Source: Imbroritus primus
GTDB lineage: Bacteria; Pseudomonadota; Gammaproteobacteria; Burkholderiales; Burkholderiaceae
NCBI GenBank assembly: GCA_000272025.2
Contig: AKCV02000022.1
Location: 1 to 64,000, forward strand
Reading direction: 5' to 3'
DNA length: 64,000 nucleotides
A program made the position numbers and the translations under genes. The notes beneath the pieces were generated by a model, which saw nothing but the letters and a program-made list of their open reading frames with translations, was not told the origin of the DNA and did not search any database. Shown here piece by piece: positions 50,784-60,351 of the stretch. The number at the start of each line of letters is the position of its first letter. Within the stretch, counting starts at the first letter, position 1.

Positions 50784-52495
50784 GAAGATGGACTCCCTGC
50801 GAAACCGCCGCTGTCGAGATGGCGGCGCATTGCACTGATGTTTCGTTCGACCATTTCGGCCGACATGCCAAGCGTCGTCATCACCTGTTCCGCCAGCCCA
50901 AGGGCTGCGGCAAAGGATTGCTGGTACACACGCACGTTGGGCATGGCGCGAAATGCATCGGCCGTGGTCGTACTTCTGCATGACACCCACAAGGTCAGCG
51001 CCGGACGGCGCTCGGCAATCGCCTGGGCGATGCGCAACGCTTGCTGGGCATGGGCGAACGTCAGCACCACCATGCGCGCATGCGTCAAGCCGGCAGCCAG
51101 CAAGGTATCGGGCCGACTGGCATCGCCATGGAACACTGGCGCACCGGCGGCACGCGCGGCCTCGACCTTCTGCTCGTCCGCCTCCAGGAGCAGATGCGCC
51201 ACGCCGGCGTGGCGAAGAATCTCGCTGACTGTCAGGCCAAGCTCGCCTGCGCCGCAGAGGATGACGTGGTCTCGATATCGCGCTGTCTGCGCAGCGATCT
51301 CGACTTCTTCAGCCTGGGGTGGCTGAATGACGCCGCCTGTGCGGCTCAAGAACCGGGCAAGTACATCGTGGTGGCGAATCAGTAGCGGTGCCAAGGCCAT
51401 GCTGAGCACCAGCGCGACCAGCATGGGTTGTACGACGGTCGCGGGGATCAGATGCTGCTGCAAGACCATGCCCAACAGCAGCAGGCCAAACTCCCCGCCA
51501 TGCCCCAGTGCAATGCCCGTGCACCAGGCATCGAGGGCGGACAGGCGCGTCGCCCGCAAGGCCAGGGTATTGAGCAGGATCTTGACCGGTACCAGCGCCA
51601 GCAGCCATGCCAGCACTGCCAGCGGTGCCGAGAGCACCTGCGCCCCGTCCAGCTGCAGACCGATGGTCACGAAGAATACGCCCGACAACACATCGCGAAA
51701 CGGCTTGAGGTGGTTTTCCATGTGGTGACGGAAGTCGCTCTCGCCCAGCACCATGCCGGCCAAAAACGCACCCAGGGCGGCGGATACGCCGACCGCGTGT
51801 GCAGCAGCGGCGGCAGCCACCACCACGCACAAGGAAACCAGAACGAACGCTTCCTCATGACCTTGGCGAGCCACCCAACCCAGCAAGCCGTGCAATACAC
51901 GGCGCGAGGCAACCGCCGCAGCCGCGAACAGCAGCAGCACACCCAACACTTCGAGCAGCACGCTCTCGATCTTCGGCGACTCGCCGCGGGCCCAGATCGC
52001 CAGCAAGGCCAGCAGGGGCACGCTGGCCAGGTCCTGAAAGACAAGCACGGCGATGGCGCTGCGGCCATGGCGCGTGGTGAGTTCACCCTGGTCGGCCAAC
52101 TGCCGGCTGACCAGCGCCGTGGAAGACATGGCCGCCGCAGCGCCGAGCAGCGCAGCGCTCTGAGCTGGCTGCCCCAACCCCATCAACACCAGGGTCAGTG
52201 GCGCGGCTACGACGACCATCTGCAAGCTACCGGCCGCCAATACGGTCTTGCGAGTGAGCCAAAAGTGCCCCAGCGAGAACTCCAGCCCGACCATGAACAG
52301 CAGCAGCGCCACGCCCAGCTCGGATATGAAAGTCAACGCCTCTCCCGGCATGATCACACCGCTGACCGAGGGGCCCAGCAAGGCGCCGACGGCGAGATAA
52401 CCGAGCAAGGCGGGTACTCTGAACGCCGCCGTCGCCACCGCCGCCAGGCTGCACGCCGCCAGCAGGATCAGGGTAGTGCCGAGCAAATCCTGCAT
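50780..52495 (-). CDS. kefB: KefB-type cation:proton antiporter
   Basis: This 571-residue protein has a CPA2 antiporter domain of about 12 membrane helices (residues 5-380) and a C-terminal TrkA-N/RCK domain opened by VILCGAGELGLTVSEIL. It exchanges K+ (or Na+) for protons; KefB-type channels acidify the cytoplasm during electrophile stress in other bacteria. The gene starts 3 bp after the thioredoxin gene. It is a standard member of the locus. Confidence 0.93.
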   Translation of the reverse strand: MQDLLGTTLILLAACSLAAVATAAFRVPALLGYLAVGALLGPSVSGVIMPGEALTFISELGVALLLFMVGLEFSLGHFWLTRKTVLAAGSLQMVVVAAPLTLVLMGLGQPAQSAALLGAAAAMSSTALVSRQLADQGELTTRHGRSAIAVLVFQDLASVPLLALLAIWARGESPKIESVLLEVLGVLLLFAAAAVASRRVLHGLLGWVARQGHEEAFVLVSLCVVVAAAAAAHAVGVSAALGAFLAGMVLGESDFRHHMENHLKPFRDVLSGVFFVTIGLQLDGAQVLSAPLAVLAWLLALVPVKILLNTLALRATRLSALDAWCTGIALGHGGEFGLLLLGMVLQQHLIPATVVQPMLVALVLSMALAPLLIRHHDVLARFLSRTGGVIQPPQAEEVEIAAQTARYRDHVILCGAGELGLTVSEILRHAGVAHLLLEADEQKVEAARAAGAPVFHGDASRPDTLLAAGLTHARMVVLTFAHAQQALRIAQAIAERRPALTLWVSCRSTTTADAFRAMPNVRVYQQSFAAALGLAEQVMTTLGMSAEMVERNISAMRRHLDSGGFAGSPSS

Positions 52496-52498
52496 CGG

Positions 52499-52939
52499 TC
52501 AGCGTCCCACCTGTGCAGATGCCCAGCGCACGATGTCCTGCGCGCCCATGGCGCCTGCCTGGCGGGCGATCTCACGTCCGCCCTGGAACAGGGCGAGCGT
52601 CGGAATGCTGCGGATACCGAACTGCGCGGCCAGGTGGGGCTCAGCCTCGGTATTCACCTTTGCCAGTCTGATCCTGGGTTCGAGCTGGTGCGCGGCTTGT
52701 TGAAACTGCGGCGCCATCATCTTGCACGGCCCGCACCATGGCGCCCAGAAATCGACCAGCAGCGGCAAATCGCTGCGCTCCATGTGGCGCGCGAACGTCG
52801 CCGTGGTCAACTCGATGGGCTCGCCCGTGAACAAGGGCTGCTGGCAGCGGCCGCAGTTGGGACGATCCGCGAGCTTGGCGGCCGGCACGCGGTTGATGGA
52901 CTGGCAGTGCGGACAGACGATGTGAAGGTGTTCATTCAT
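52499..52939 (-). CDS. trxC: Thioredoxin 2 (TrxC-like)
   Basis: This 146-residue thioredoxin has an N-terminal zinc ribbon (Cys9, Cys12, Cys29, Cys32) and the active site WCGPC (Cys69, Cys72). TrxC-type proteins reduce disulfides and respond to oxidative stress. It is part of the protein-quality-control operon. AAGGGG lies about 6 nt before the ATG. Confidence 0.94.
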   Translation of the reverse strand: MNEHLHIVCPHCQSINRVPAAKLADRPNCGRCQQPLFTGEPIELTTATFARHMERSDLPLLVDFWAPWCGPCKMMAPQFQQAAHQLEPRIRLAKVNTEAEPHLAAQFGIRSIPTLALFQGGREIARQAGAMGAQDIVRWASAQVGR

Positions 52940-52977
52940 GGTGTACCCCTTGGAGAAGTGGAGACGGAAGGTTCTGG

Positions 52978-54816
52978 CTACGGGGTTGCCGAATCGCTGG
53001 GTGCGGACTGCAAGCGCTGTGTCAGTTGACGGATGTCGTTCTCGTCGAGTGTCTCCCGCGCCAGCAGTTCGCGCGCACAGCGCTCCAGCACCGTGCGGTT
53101 GGCCTCGAGAATCCGGTAGGCGCGCTCGAACACACCCATCACGATGTCGCGGATGGCCTGATCGATGCGCGTCTGGGTCGATTCGGCCACCCGGCAGCCG
53201 CCGTGGGCCAGTTCCGGTGTATCGAGAAAGCGTGGCCGCTGCGCCTCGAAGGCGATGTAGCCCAGCCCCTCGTCCATGCCAAAGCGGGTGATCATGTCGC
53301 GGGCGATGTCGGTGGCCCGCGCCAGATCGTCCGCCGCCCCGGTAGACAACTCGCCGAACACCAGCTTTTCGGCGGCACGCCCGCCCAGCAGCACGGCAAT
53401 CTTGTGTTCCAGGTCGGCGCGCGTCATCAGAAAGCGGTCTTCGGTGGGGCGCTGCAGCGTGTAGCCGAGCGCGCCGATGCCGCGCGGGATGATCGAGATT
53501 TTGTGTACCGGGTCGGTGCCGGGCAGCGCCAGCGCCACCAGCGCATGGCCCATTTCGTGATAGGCCACGGTCTCCCGCTCCTTGGGGTTGAGCACGCGGT
53601 TCTTCTTTTCCAGGCCCGCCACGATGCGCTCGATGGCCGCGGTGAAATCCTGCAACTCCACGGCGGACGCTTTGCGCCGGGTCGCCGCCAGCGCCGCCTC
53701 GTTGACCAGGTTCGCCAGGTCCGCGCCGGAAAAGCCCGTGGTCAGCGCAGCCACCTTTTCGAGGTCGACATCCTGAGCCAGTGTCACCTTCTTCACATGG
53801 ACTTTCAGGATGTCCAGCCGTCCCTTCTTGTCGGGCCGGTCCACCAGCACCTGACGGTCGAAGCGACCGGCGCGCAGCAGCGCCTGGTCGAGGATTTCGG
53901 GGCGGTTGGTGGCGGCGAGGATGATCAGCCCGACCGAGCTGTCGAAGCCGTCCATCTCCGTGAGCAGCTGGTTGAGGGTCTGCTCGCGCTCGTCGTGGCC
54001 GCCGATGGGGCCGCCGACGCCGCGCGCGCGGCCCAGCGCATCGAGCTCGTCGATGAAGATGATGGCCGGCGCCTGCCCGCGGGCCTGCTCGAACAGGTCG
54101 CGCACGCGCGCTGCACCCACGCCGACGAACATCTCGACGAACTCCGAGCCTGAGATGGAAAAGAACGGTACCCCGGCCTCGCCCGCCACGGCCTTGGCCA
54201 GCAGGGTCTTGCCCGTGCCGGGCGGGCCAACCAGCAACACACCTTTCGGGATGCGCGCCCCGAGCCGTCCATACTCCTGCGGATTCTTGAGGAAATCGAC
54301 GATCTCAACCAACTCCGCCTTGGCTTCATCGACGCCAGCGACATCGGCAAAGGTCACGCCAGTGTTCTTCTCCATGAATACCTTGGCACGGCTCTTGCCG
54401 ATGCTCAGGAAGCCACCCATGCCCTGCTTCTCGGCGAAGCGGCGGAACAGGAAGAACCAGACGCCGAAGAAGGCCACCGCCGGCAGAATCCAGGAGAGCA
54501 CATCACGTAGCCAGGTGCTTTCCACCACCCGCGCATAGGGCACGTCGTACTTGGACAGCCGCTCGGCCAGGTCGGGTTCGACACGGGTGGCCACGATGGT
54601 GGTCTTGCCCGGGCTGTCCGGCGATTTCAGGCGCCCGGTGACGGTGCGGTCCGACACCAGCACTTCGGCGACGCGCCCCTCGGCCAGCGCCTTCTCGAAT
54701 TCGCTGTAGGGCACGGGCTCGACGGTCTTGGCCGCCTGCCAGTAGTTCTGCAGCGTCAGCAGCAACAGGCCGGCGAAGATCCAGTAGCCAATGTTCCATT
54801 GATCTTTCTTTTCCAT
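52978..54816 (-). CDS. ftsH: FtsH-type AAA metalloprotease
   Basis: This 612-residue protein has two N-terminal membrane segments (about residues 10-26 and 107-125) around a periplasmic loop, an AAA domain with Walker A GPPGTGKT (197-204) and IDELDA, and a zinc protease domain with HEMGH (420-424). It extracts and degrades misfolded membrane and soluble proteins. The ATG at 54816 has GAGGAA 8 nt upstream. This is an accessory FtsH; a housekeeping copy is expected elsewhere. Confidence 0.95.
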   Translation of the reverse strand: MEKKDQWNIGYWIFAGLLLLTLQNYWQAAKTVEPVPYSEFEKALAEGRVAEVLVSDRTVTGRLKSPDSPGKTTIVATRVEPDLAERLSKYDVPYARVVESTWLRDVLSWILPAVAFFGVWFFLFRRFAEKQGMGGFLSIGKSRAKVFMEKNTGVTFADVAGVDEAKAELVEIVDFLKNPQEYGRLGARIPKGVLLVGPPGTGKTLLAKAVAGEAGVPFFSISGSEFVEMFVGVGAARVRDLFEQARGQAPAIIFIDELDALGRARGVGGPIGGHDEREQTLNQLLTEMDGFDSSVGLIILAATNRPEILDQALLRAGRFDRQVLVDRPDKKGRLDILKVHVKKVTLAQDVDLEKVAALTTGFSGADLANLVNEAALAATRRKASAVELQDFTAAIERIVAGLEKKNRVLNPKERETVAYHEMGHALVALALPGTDPVHKISIIPRGIGALGYTLQRPTEDRFLMTRADLEHKIAVLLGGRAAEKLVFGELSTGAADDLARATDIARDMITRFGMDEGLGYIAFEAQRPRFLDTPELAHGGCRVAESTQTRIDQAIRDIVMGVFERAYRILEANRTVLERCARELLARETLDENDIRQLTQRLQSAPSDSATP

Positions 54817-54843
54817 GGGCAATATTCCTCGCAAGTCGTGTCG

Positions 54844-56274
54844 CTAGAGAATGGGGGTGAACAGACGGGCCACCCCGTCGCGCAAGCGGATGGCCAGCGG
54901 GCGGGCGCGCAACGCCTTCGCCGATATCTCGCCCGACGCATCACGAGCGGCATCAAAAAGGGATGAGAGCCGCGTAGACAACGCGGTGTCGTACACCTCC
55001 ACATTGAACTCGAAGTTCAGGCGCAAACTGCGCGCATCCCAATTGGCCGAACCCAGGCAGCACCACGCTCCGTCTACCAGCATCAGCTTGCTGTGGTCGA
55101 ACGGGCCAGGCCGTTCGAAGATGCGCACACCGTGCTCCAGCACCTGCCAGTAGTGGGCGCGCGCGGCCCATTGCACCGTGGGATGGTCGCCGTTTGCGGG
55201 CGTCAGCACGTCGATACGCACGCCGCGCAACGCGGCCGTGCTCAGCGCCGCGATCATCGGCTGATCGGGGACGAAGTAAGGTGTCCAGATGCGCACCGAA
55301 TGCTTCGCGGCGCTCAAAGCGCCCATGAAGGTCCAGCGCATCCGGTCCAGGGCCTCATCGGGACCGGCCTCGATGCCGCGCGCCCAAGAGATTCCTTGCT
55401 CATCAGCCGTTACGGGCGGTTCGCCCCAGTAACCCTTGCTGAGCCGCTCGCCCGTGGTATCGCACCAATCATCGGTGAAGCACCGCATCAGATGCGCAAT
55501 CACCGGCCCGCGCAGACGAAAGTGCAAATCGTGACAGGCCTGGCCCGGCGCATCGGGCCGCCAATACGGACCGAAGATGTTCATGCCGCCGGTGAAACCC
55601 GTCTCGCCATCGATCACCAGCAGCTTGCGGTGATTGCGCAGATGCGCTGCATGCAGGCGCGCGGGAATCAACGTCGGGTTGAACGTCGCCGCCGGAACGC
55701 CGGCGCGTTGCAAGGCGCGGTAGGCGCTGCGGGGCGTCCACCGGGCAGAGACATCGTCGATCAGCACCCGCACTTGCACGCCGCGCGCATGGGCCCGGCT
55801 CAGCGCATCGACGAACTGCGCCCCGATGCCTTGGCTGTCGAAGATGTACGAGGCCAAGGCGACGCTGTACCGCGCCGATTCGATGGCGGCGAGCATGGCC
55901 GGGTAGGCCTGCTCGCCATCGACAAGCGGCTCGATGCGGTTGCCGCCGGTCAGCGACTGGCCGGTGGCGCGTCCCACCAGGTGCGCCAGACCGGCAAGCG
56001 GCGGCGATACGGGCTCGGGCACCGTGGGCGAGAGATCCTGCCGAACAGCAGGATCTGCCCCCGGGAAGAGCCGCCGCGCCCGCCGCTGGTAACGGTTGAT
56101 GCCGAACAGCCCATACAGCAGCGAACCGCCCAGCGGCAACAAGGCGATCAGCAGTACCCACAGCGTGGCCGATCGAGGGTCACGCTTGTAGATGACCGCG
56201 TGCCCCGCTGTGGGGATAGCGACCGCCAGCGACACGAGGGTGGCTGCCCATGTCAGCCCGTTGGGGTCGGACAC
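54844..56274 (-). CDS. cls: Cardiolipin synthase (PLD superfamily)
   Basis: This 476-residue membrane enzyme has two N-terminal membrane segments (about residues 8-26 and 36-56) and two HKD motifs: His215/Lys217/Asp222 (NHRKLLVID) and His394/Lys396/Asp401 (DHSKLMLVD). It would condense two phosphatidylglycerols into cardiolipin, strengthening membranes under heat or stress. The start is a GTG at 56274 with GGGAGG about 6 nt upstream. It is not part of the best-known heat-resistance gene list, so its place between clpK and ftsH is notable. Confidence 0.92.
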   Translation of the reverse strand: MSDPNGLTWAATLVSLAVAIPTAGHAVIYKRDPRSATLWVLLIALLPLGGSLLYGLFGINRYQRRARRLFPGADPAVRQDLSPTVPEPVSPPLAGLAHLVGRATGQSLTGGNRIEPLVDGEQAYPAMLAAIESARYSVALASYIFDSQGIGAQFVDALSRAHARGVQVRVLIDDVSARWTPRSAYRALQRAGVPAATFNPTLIPARLHAAHLRNHRKLLVIDGETGFTGGMNIFGPYWRPDAPGQACHDLHFRLRGPVIAHLMRCFTDDWCDTTGERLSKGYWGEPPVTADEQGISWARGIEAGPDEALDRMRWTFMGALSAAKHSVRIWTPYFVPDQPMIAALSTAALRGVRIDVLTPANGDHPTVQWAARAHYWQVLEHGVRIFERPGPFDHSKLMLVDGAWCCLGSANWDARSLRLNFEFNVEVYDTALSTRLSSLFDAARDASGEISAKALRARPLAIRLRDGVARLFTPIL

Positions 56275-56290
56275 GACAGCCTCCCATCGC

Positions 56291-59140
56291 TCAAGATTCG
56301 CCGTCCGCTGACTTCTTCTTGCGCGCAGGCTTGCTCGCGTCGCCAGGCGGTGCCTCGGCCACGTTCGCGGCATCGGGCTTTTCAGGTTCGGCCGGCTTCG
56401 CGGGTGCCTCCTGGCGCTCGAAGACCACCCGTTCGGCCTTGTCGTCCCAGCGGGCGCTGGCGTGATCGGCCTTGCCGATACCGCCACCCAGCATCTCGCG
56501 CGCCAGTGCCGTCTCCAGCTCGCTGCGGATCAGCCGCTTGAGCTCACGCGCGCCGAACTCGGGCTTGTAGCCTTCCTCCGCGAAGTGATCGATCAAGGTC
56601 TGATCGAAGGCCAGCGTCACGCCCTGGCTGGCGGCGTTGCGGGCCACACGATCGAGCTGCAGGCCGACGATATGGCGGATCTCCTCCTTGCCCAGCGCAT
56701 GGAAGACGATGATTTCGTCGATGCGGTTGAGGAACTCGGGGCGGAAGTGTCCGCGCAGCACGTCCATCACCTCGGCCTTGGTCTTCTCGTATTCTTCGCC
56801 GGCGGCGCCACGGGCCTTCAGCCGACGCTGGATGATGTCCGAGCCCAGGTTCGAGGTGGCGATGATGATGGTATTGGTGAAATCCACCACCCGGCCCTTG
56901 CCGTCGGTGAGCCGCCCGTCGTCGAACACCTGCAGCAGGATGTTGTAGACGTCGGGGTGAGCCTTCTCGATCTCGTCCAGCAGCAACACGCTGTAGGGCT
57001 TGCGACGCACCTTCTCGGTGAGCTGGCCGCCCTCGTCATAGCCCACATAACCCGGAGGCGCGCCCACCAGGCGTGCCACGGTATGGCGTTCCCCGTACTC
57101 GGACATGTCGATGCGCAGCAGCGCACCTTCATCGCCATAGATGGACTCGGCCAGCGCCTTGGCGAGCTCGGTCTTGCCCACGCCGGTCGGCCCGAGGAAC
57201 AGAAAAGTCGCCACCGGCTTGCTGCCTTCGCGCAGGCCCGCGCGCGCCAGACGCACGGCATCGGCCACCGCGCGCACTGCTTCGTCCTGGCCCACCAGGC
57301 GCTCGTGCAGCCGCTGCTCCAGATGCAGCAGCTTCTCGCGTTCTTCCACCGTCAGCTCGTTGACCGGAATGCCGGTCAGGCGCGAGACGATCTGCGCGAC
57401 ATGCTCGGCCTTGACTTCGGCGCTGCCCGAGGCGCGCTCGCGTTCCCATTCCTCGACGAGCTTCTTGAGTTCGGCTTCCTTGGCCTCGATGCGCTTGCCA
57501 AGTTCAGCAGCCTTGTCGTACTGCTTGCGTGCCGCCACATAGTCCTGCTCACGCCGCAGCTGGTGCAGTTCGGACTCCAGCTCTTGCACCGCCACCGGGC
57601 GGGCCGTGGCCGACAGCTTCACGCGTGCGGCCGCCTGGTCGAGCAGGTCGATGGCCTTGTCAGGCAAAAAGCGCGCGGTGATGTAGCGGTCCGACAACTC
57701 GGCGGCGGCGATGATCGCATCCTCGGTGATGCTGACCTTGTGGTGCGCCTCGAAGGTGTCGCGCAGGCCGCGCAGGATCATCATGGTCTGCGCTACCGTC
57801 GGCTCGGGCACCATCACCGGCTGGAAGCGACGCTCCAGCGCGGCATCCTTTTCGATGTACTTCTGATACTCGTTGAGCGTGGTGGCGCCGATCAGGTTCA
57901 GCTCGCCGCGCGCCATCATCGGCTTGAAGACGTTGGCCACGTCCAGCCCGCCTTCGCCGCCACCCTGGCCGGCACCGACGATGGTGTGCACCTCGTCGAT
58001 GAAGAGAATCATCTCGCCCTGGTGCTCGGTCACTTCCTTGAGCACCTTCTGCACGCGCTCCTCGAACTCGCCGCGGTACTTGGCGCCGGCCACCATGGCG
58101 TTGATGTTGAGTTCGACCAGACGCTTGTCGCGCAGCGTCTCGGGCACTTCGCCGGCGACCATGCGCTGCGCCAGCCCTTCGACGATGGCGGTCTTGCCGA
58201 CGCCGGGCTCGCCGATCAACACCGGGTTGTTTTTCTTGCGCCGGGCCAGCACCTCGATGGTGGTCTCGATCTCCTGCGCACGGCCGATGACTGGATCGAG
58301 TTTGCCCTCGCGCGCCATCTTGGTGAGGTCGCGCGAGTATTTATCCAGCTCGGGCGTGTTGGTCGGCGTCTCGGCGCGGCCATCCTCGGCCCCTTTGCCG
58401 ACCACCTTGTTGACCTGCTGGCGCAGCGCTTGCGGTGTCAATCCATAGCGGCGCAGCAGATTGGCTGCCAGCCCTTCGCCTTCTTCGGCCAGACCCACTA
58501 GGAAGTGCTCCGGACCGACATACGAATGACCGAGTTCATTGGAGGCCACGAAGGCGCGGCTGAGCGCATCCTTGACGCGGGGCGACACACCGATCTCGCC
58601 TTCGAACGGCTTATCGCCGCGCTTGGCTTCGGATTCGATCTGGCGCTTGAGGTCATCGACCTTGATCTTGAACTGCCCCAGGATGGTCTTGACCACGTCG
58701 CTGTCGGATAGCGCCAGCAACAGGTGTTCGGTATCGACTTCGGCGCGCCCGAACTCTGCAGCGTGTCGGGCGGCCTCCTGCAATAGGGCCTCGGACTGTT
58801 CGCTGATACGGCTGGCGAGCCCACTGCCGCGACGGCGCGCGGTGCCCGTACCGGCCGGGGCGGGTTCGCCGAACGAGGCATCGACGACCTCGTCGGTATC
58901 GGCCGCCATGGACGGTGCGTCGTCACCGATGCGGAAGAAGTCGCTGCCAAGGAAGTCTTCGAACAGGCCGCTACGTGAGCCGAACAAGGCTTCCAGCGGT
59001 GAGACGGTGCGCTTTTGCTGGCGCACCAGTTGGCGATAGTGATCGTCACACAACAGCATGGTGCTGTGGCGACCATTGAGATTGGCTTCCACCCGCACCG
59101 TGGCGGGCTGGCCGCAGACCTGGCATTGTTTTCTGGCCAT
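56291..59140 (-). CDS. clpK: ClpK (ClpG-type) AAA+ disaggregase
   Basis: This 949-residue protein has an N-terminal zinc-finger-like segment (Cys6, Cys9, Cys31), a Clp_N double repeat (about 110-240) and two AAA+ domains with Walker A GEPGVGKT (310-317) and GPTGVGKT (650-657). An acidic/Lys-rich C-terminal tail follows (from ~910). It matches ClpK/ClpG of thermotolerance loci, stand-alone disaggregases that rescue heat-aggregated proteins. The ATG at 59140 has AGGAG 7 nt upstream and is preferred to that at 59146. Length is the family norm. Confidence 0.96.
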   Translation of the reverse strand: MARKQCQVCGQPATVRVEANLNGRHSTMLLCDDHYRQLVRQQKRTVSPLEALFGSRSGLFEDFLGSDFFRIGDDAPSMAADTDEVVDASFGEPAPAGTGTARRRGSGLASRISEQSEALLQEAARHAAEFGRAEVDTEHLLLALSDSDVVKTILGQFKIKVDDLKRQIESEAKRGDKPFEGEIGVSPRVKDALSRAFVASNELGHSYVGPEHFLVGLAEEGEGLAANLLRRYGLTPQALRQQVNKVVGKGAEDGRAETPTNTPELDKYSRDLTKMAREGKLDPVIGRAQEIETTIEVLARRKKNNPVLIGEPGVGKTAIVEGLAQRMVAGEVPETLRDKRLVELNINAMVAGAKYRGEFEERVQKVLKEVTEHQGEMILFIDEVHTIVGAGQGGGEGGLDVANVFKPMMARGELNLIGATTLNEYQKYIEKDAALERRFQPVMVPEPTVAQTMMILRGLRDTFEAHHKVSITEDAIIAAAELSDRYITARFLPDKAIDLLDQAAARVKLSATARPVAVQELESELHQLRREQDYVAARKQYDKAAELGKRIEAKEAELKKLVEEWERERASGSAEVKAEHVAQIVSRLTGIPVNELTVEEREKLLHLEQRLHERLVGQDEAVRAVADAVRLARAGLREGSKPVATFLFLGPTGVGKTELAKALAESIYGDEGALLRIDMSEYGERHTVARLVGAPPGYVGYDEGGQLTEKVRRKPYSVLLLDEIEKAHPDVYNILLQVFDDGRLTDGKGRVVDFTNTIIIATSNLGSDIIQRRLKARGAAGEEYEKTKAEVMDVLRGHFRPEFLNRIDEIIVFHALGKEEIRHIVGLQLDRVARNAASQGVTLAFDQTLIDHFAEEGYKPEFGARELKRLIRSELETALAREMLGGGIGKADHASARWDDKAERVVFERQEAPAKPAEPEKPDAANVAEAPPGDASKPARKKKSADGES

Positions 59141-59170
59141 GCTCATGCTCCTTGAGAGGACTGATTTGAC

Positions 59171-59195
59171 GAGGCGCCGAAGGTCACGGCGCCTC
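59171..59195 (-). promoter_or_regulatory. Stem-loop between hsp20 and clpK
   Basis: GAGGCGCC (59171-59178) pairs with GGCGCCTC (59188-59195) across nine bases, with no U-run. In a polycistronic mRNA it may stabilise the hsp20 part or limit read-through, so that Hsp20 exceeds ClpK. Confidence 0.5.
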
Positions 59196-59237
59196 GCCAT
59201 TCACTTGGTTTTTCTGTAGAGAACAAGCCGATCGGCG

Positions 59238-59807
59238 TCAGCCGTTGATCGGGATCGAGCGGCCCTGCTTGGGGGCACTGGCCTCGCGCTTTTCCATCGT
59301 GATCGTGAGTACGCCGTTCTTGAAAGCGGCCTTGATCGTGTCCTGGTTGGCATCGGTCGGCAGGTTCAGAGCGCGCTGAAAGCTGCCGTAGGAGCGCTCC
59401 ACCCGGTGGAAACCGCCGTCTTTCGTTTCCTGCTCCTGACGCTTTTCACCGCGCACCAGCAGCACGTCGTTGTCGAGCGTGATCTGGATGTCTTTTTCCT
59501 CGACGCCGGGCACTTCCAGGGCGATCTTGTACTGCTTGTCGGTCTCCTGGATGTCCAGCGCCGGCTTCAGCAGGCCCGGCCAGTCCGACGGCCAGCGTGG
59601 CATGGCCAGCGTCGGGAAACCGAAGCCTCGAAACGCGTCGTCGAACAGGCGATCGATCTCGCGATGCAATTGCAGGATGGGACTGGCGGGCCCACCCGCT
59701 ACCGGCAGGTCATTGCGCTGCACCGGCAGCGAGGCAGTGCTCTGTTGTTCTTCCTGCTCCTTCTTGAACCAGTTCCAGGGAGCCAATTTCTTGAAATCAA
59801 TGTCCAT
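59238..59807 (-). CDS. hsp20: Small heat-shock protein Hsp20
   Basis: This 189-residue chaperone has an alpha-crystallin domain (about residues 80-170: DKQYKIALEVPGVEEKDIQI, then GVLTITMEKREA) and an IPI-type C-terminal motif (RSIPING). The N-terminal stretch (FKKLAPWNWFKKEQEEQ) is that of the Hsp20 in clpK loci. It holds unfolding proteins for later rescue by ClpK. The ATG at 59807 has GGAGGTG upstream. Confidence 0.95.
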   Translation of the reverse strand: MDIDFKKLAPWNWFKKEQEEQQSTASLPVQRNDLPVAGGPASPILQLHREIDRLFDDAFRGFGFPTLAMPRWPSDWPGLLKPALDIQETDKQYKIALEVPGVEEKDIQITLDNDVLLVRGEKRQEQETKDGGFHRVERSYGSFQRALNLPTDANQDTIKAAFKNGVLTITMEKREASAPKQGRSIPING

Positions 59808-59842
59808 GTCACACCTCCAGAAGAAAAATTGAAGACTCTCGC

Positions 59843-60124
59843 TCACTCCGTTTGCCTGCGGCGACGGACAGCGCGCCCAGACGACACGGGATGTTTCGCT
59901 GACTTTGGCTGCTCATCTGTGCGTATCACCTCCTTCTTTCTGCCTGCTTGGATCTGATCATTGATCCATCGATCGATTTCACTTTGACGAAACCGCCACG
60001 TCCCGCCGACCTTGAAGGCCGGAATCTCCCCGTGCGAGGCGAGCCGGTAAAGCGTCCGCTTGCCGACTTTCAAGTAGGCAGCCAACTCGTCGAGTGTGAA
60101 GATCGCCTGCTGGCGCGCTGTCAT
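59843..60124 (-). CDS. Excisionase-type HTH protein heading the stress operon
   Basis: This 93-residue protein has a winged HTH of the excisionase/MerR type (LAAYLKVGKRTLYRLASHGE then GGTWRFRQSEIDRWI) and a basic tail. A similar small HTH gene precedes hsp20 in described heat-resistance loci and may regulate them. The ATG at 60124 follows GGGGGTGG; the longer frame to 60217 crosses the promoter region. Confidence 0.88.
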   Translation of the reverse strand: MTARQQAIFTLDELAAYLKVGKRTLYRLASHGEIPAFKVGGTWRFRQSEIDRWINDQIQAGRKKEVIRTDEQPKSAKHPVSSGRAVRRRRQTE

Positions 60125-60170
60125 ACCACCCCCACAAGTTCCGTCGTCACGCGGCCTCGCTCGAGGAAAT

Positions 60171-60190
60171 TCTTGCAAGACTTTGCAAGA
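60171..60190. promoter_or_regulatory. Tandem TCTTGCAAGA-like repeats upstream of the stress operon
   Basis: TCTTGCAAGA (60171-60180, a perfect palindrome) is followed directly by CTTTGCAAGA (60181-60190) and then TATTGCG. On the leftward strand the repeats read TCTTGCAAAG and TCTTGCAAGA, somewhat like a heat-shock -35 (CTTGAAA). They may bind the HTH protein, sigma-32 RNA polymerase or both. Confidence 0.45.
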
Positions 60191-60351
60191 TATTGCGCCT
60201 AACATGCCGAAAGTCAAGAGTCAACATCCAGCGACCTGCTGGCCGATTGATGTGACTCAAATCTTCAAGGACGGTATGCCAGGGCGGGCCGGTCCGGCGC
60301 AGGGGACGGTGGGTTGATCGGGACCTTGCGGGCGCCGCCCACGGCCGCAGA

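Larger units (their letters stand above)
48168..60190 (-). other. Compact clpK-type heat-resistance locus (tLST/LHR variant)
   Basis: Ten leftward genes with short gaps or overlaps: HTH, hsp20, clpK, cls, ftsH, trxC, kefB, psiE, htpX-like, degP-like. Gene content matches the transmissible locus of stress tolerance known from Enterobacteriaceae, Pseudomonas and Burkholderiales. The yfdX and hdeD genes and a second hsp20 of the canonical long form are absent, and a cardiolipin synthase lies between clpK and ftsH. It is bordered by the prophage and a restriction locus. Confidence 0.88.

Noticed and set aside
51428-53029. A 533-codon open frame antisense to kefB and trxC
   Set aside because: It crosses two real genes and has Gln/His-rich shadow composition.
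53026-54153. A 375-codon open frame antisense to ftsH
   Set aside because: Shadow frame of a well-identified gene, with no domain.
56462-58501. A 679-codon open frame antisense to clpK
   Set aside because: The composition is that of a shadow frame of a GC-rich gene; clpK on the other strand is unambiguous.
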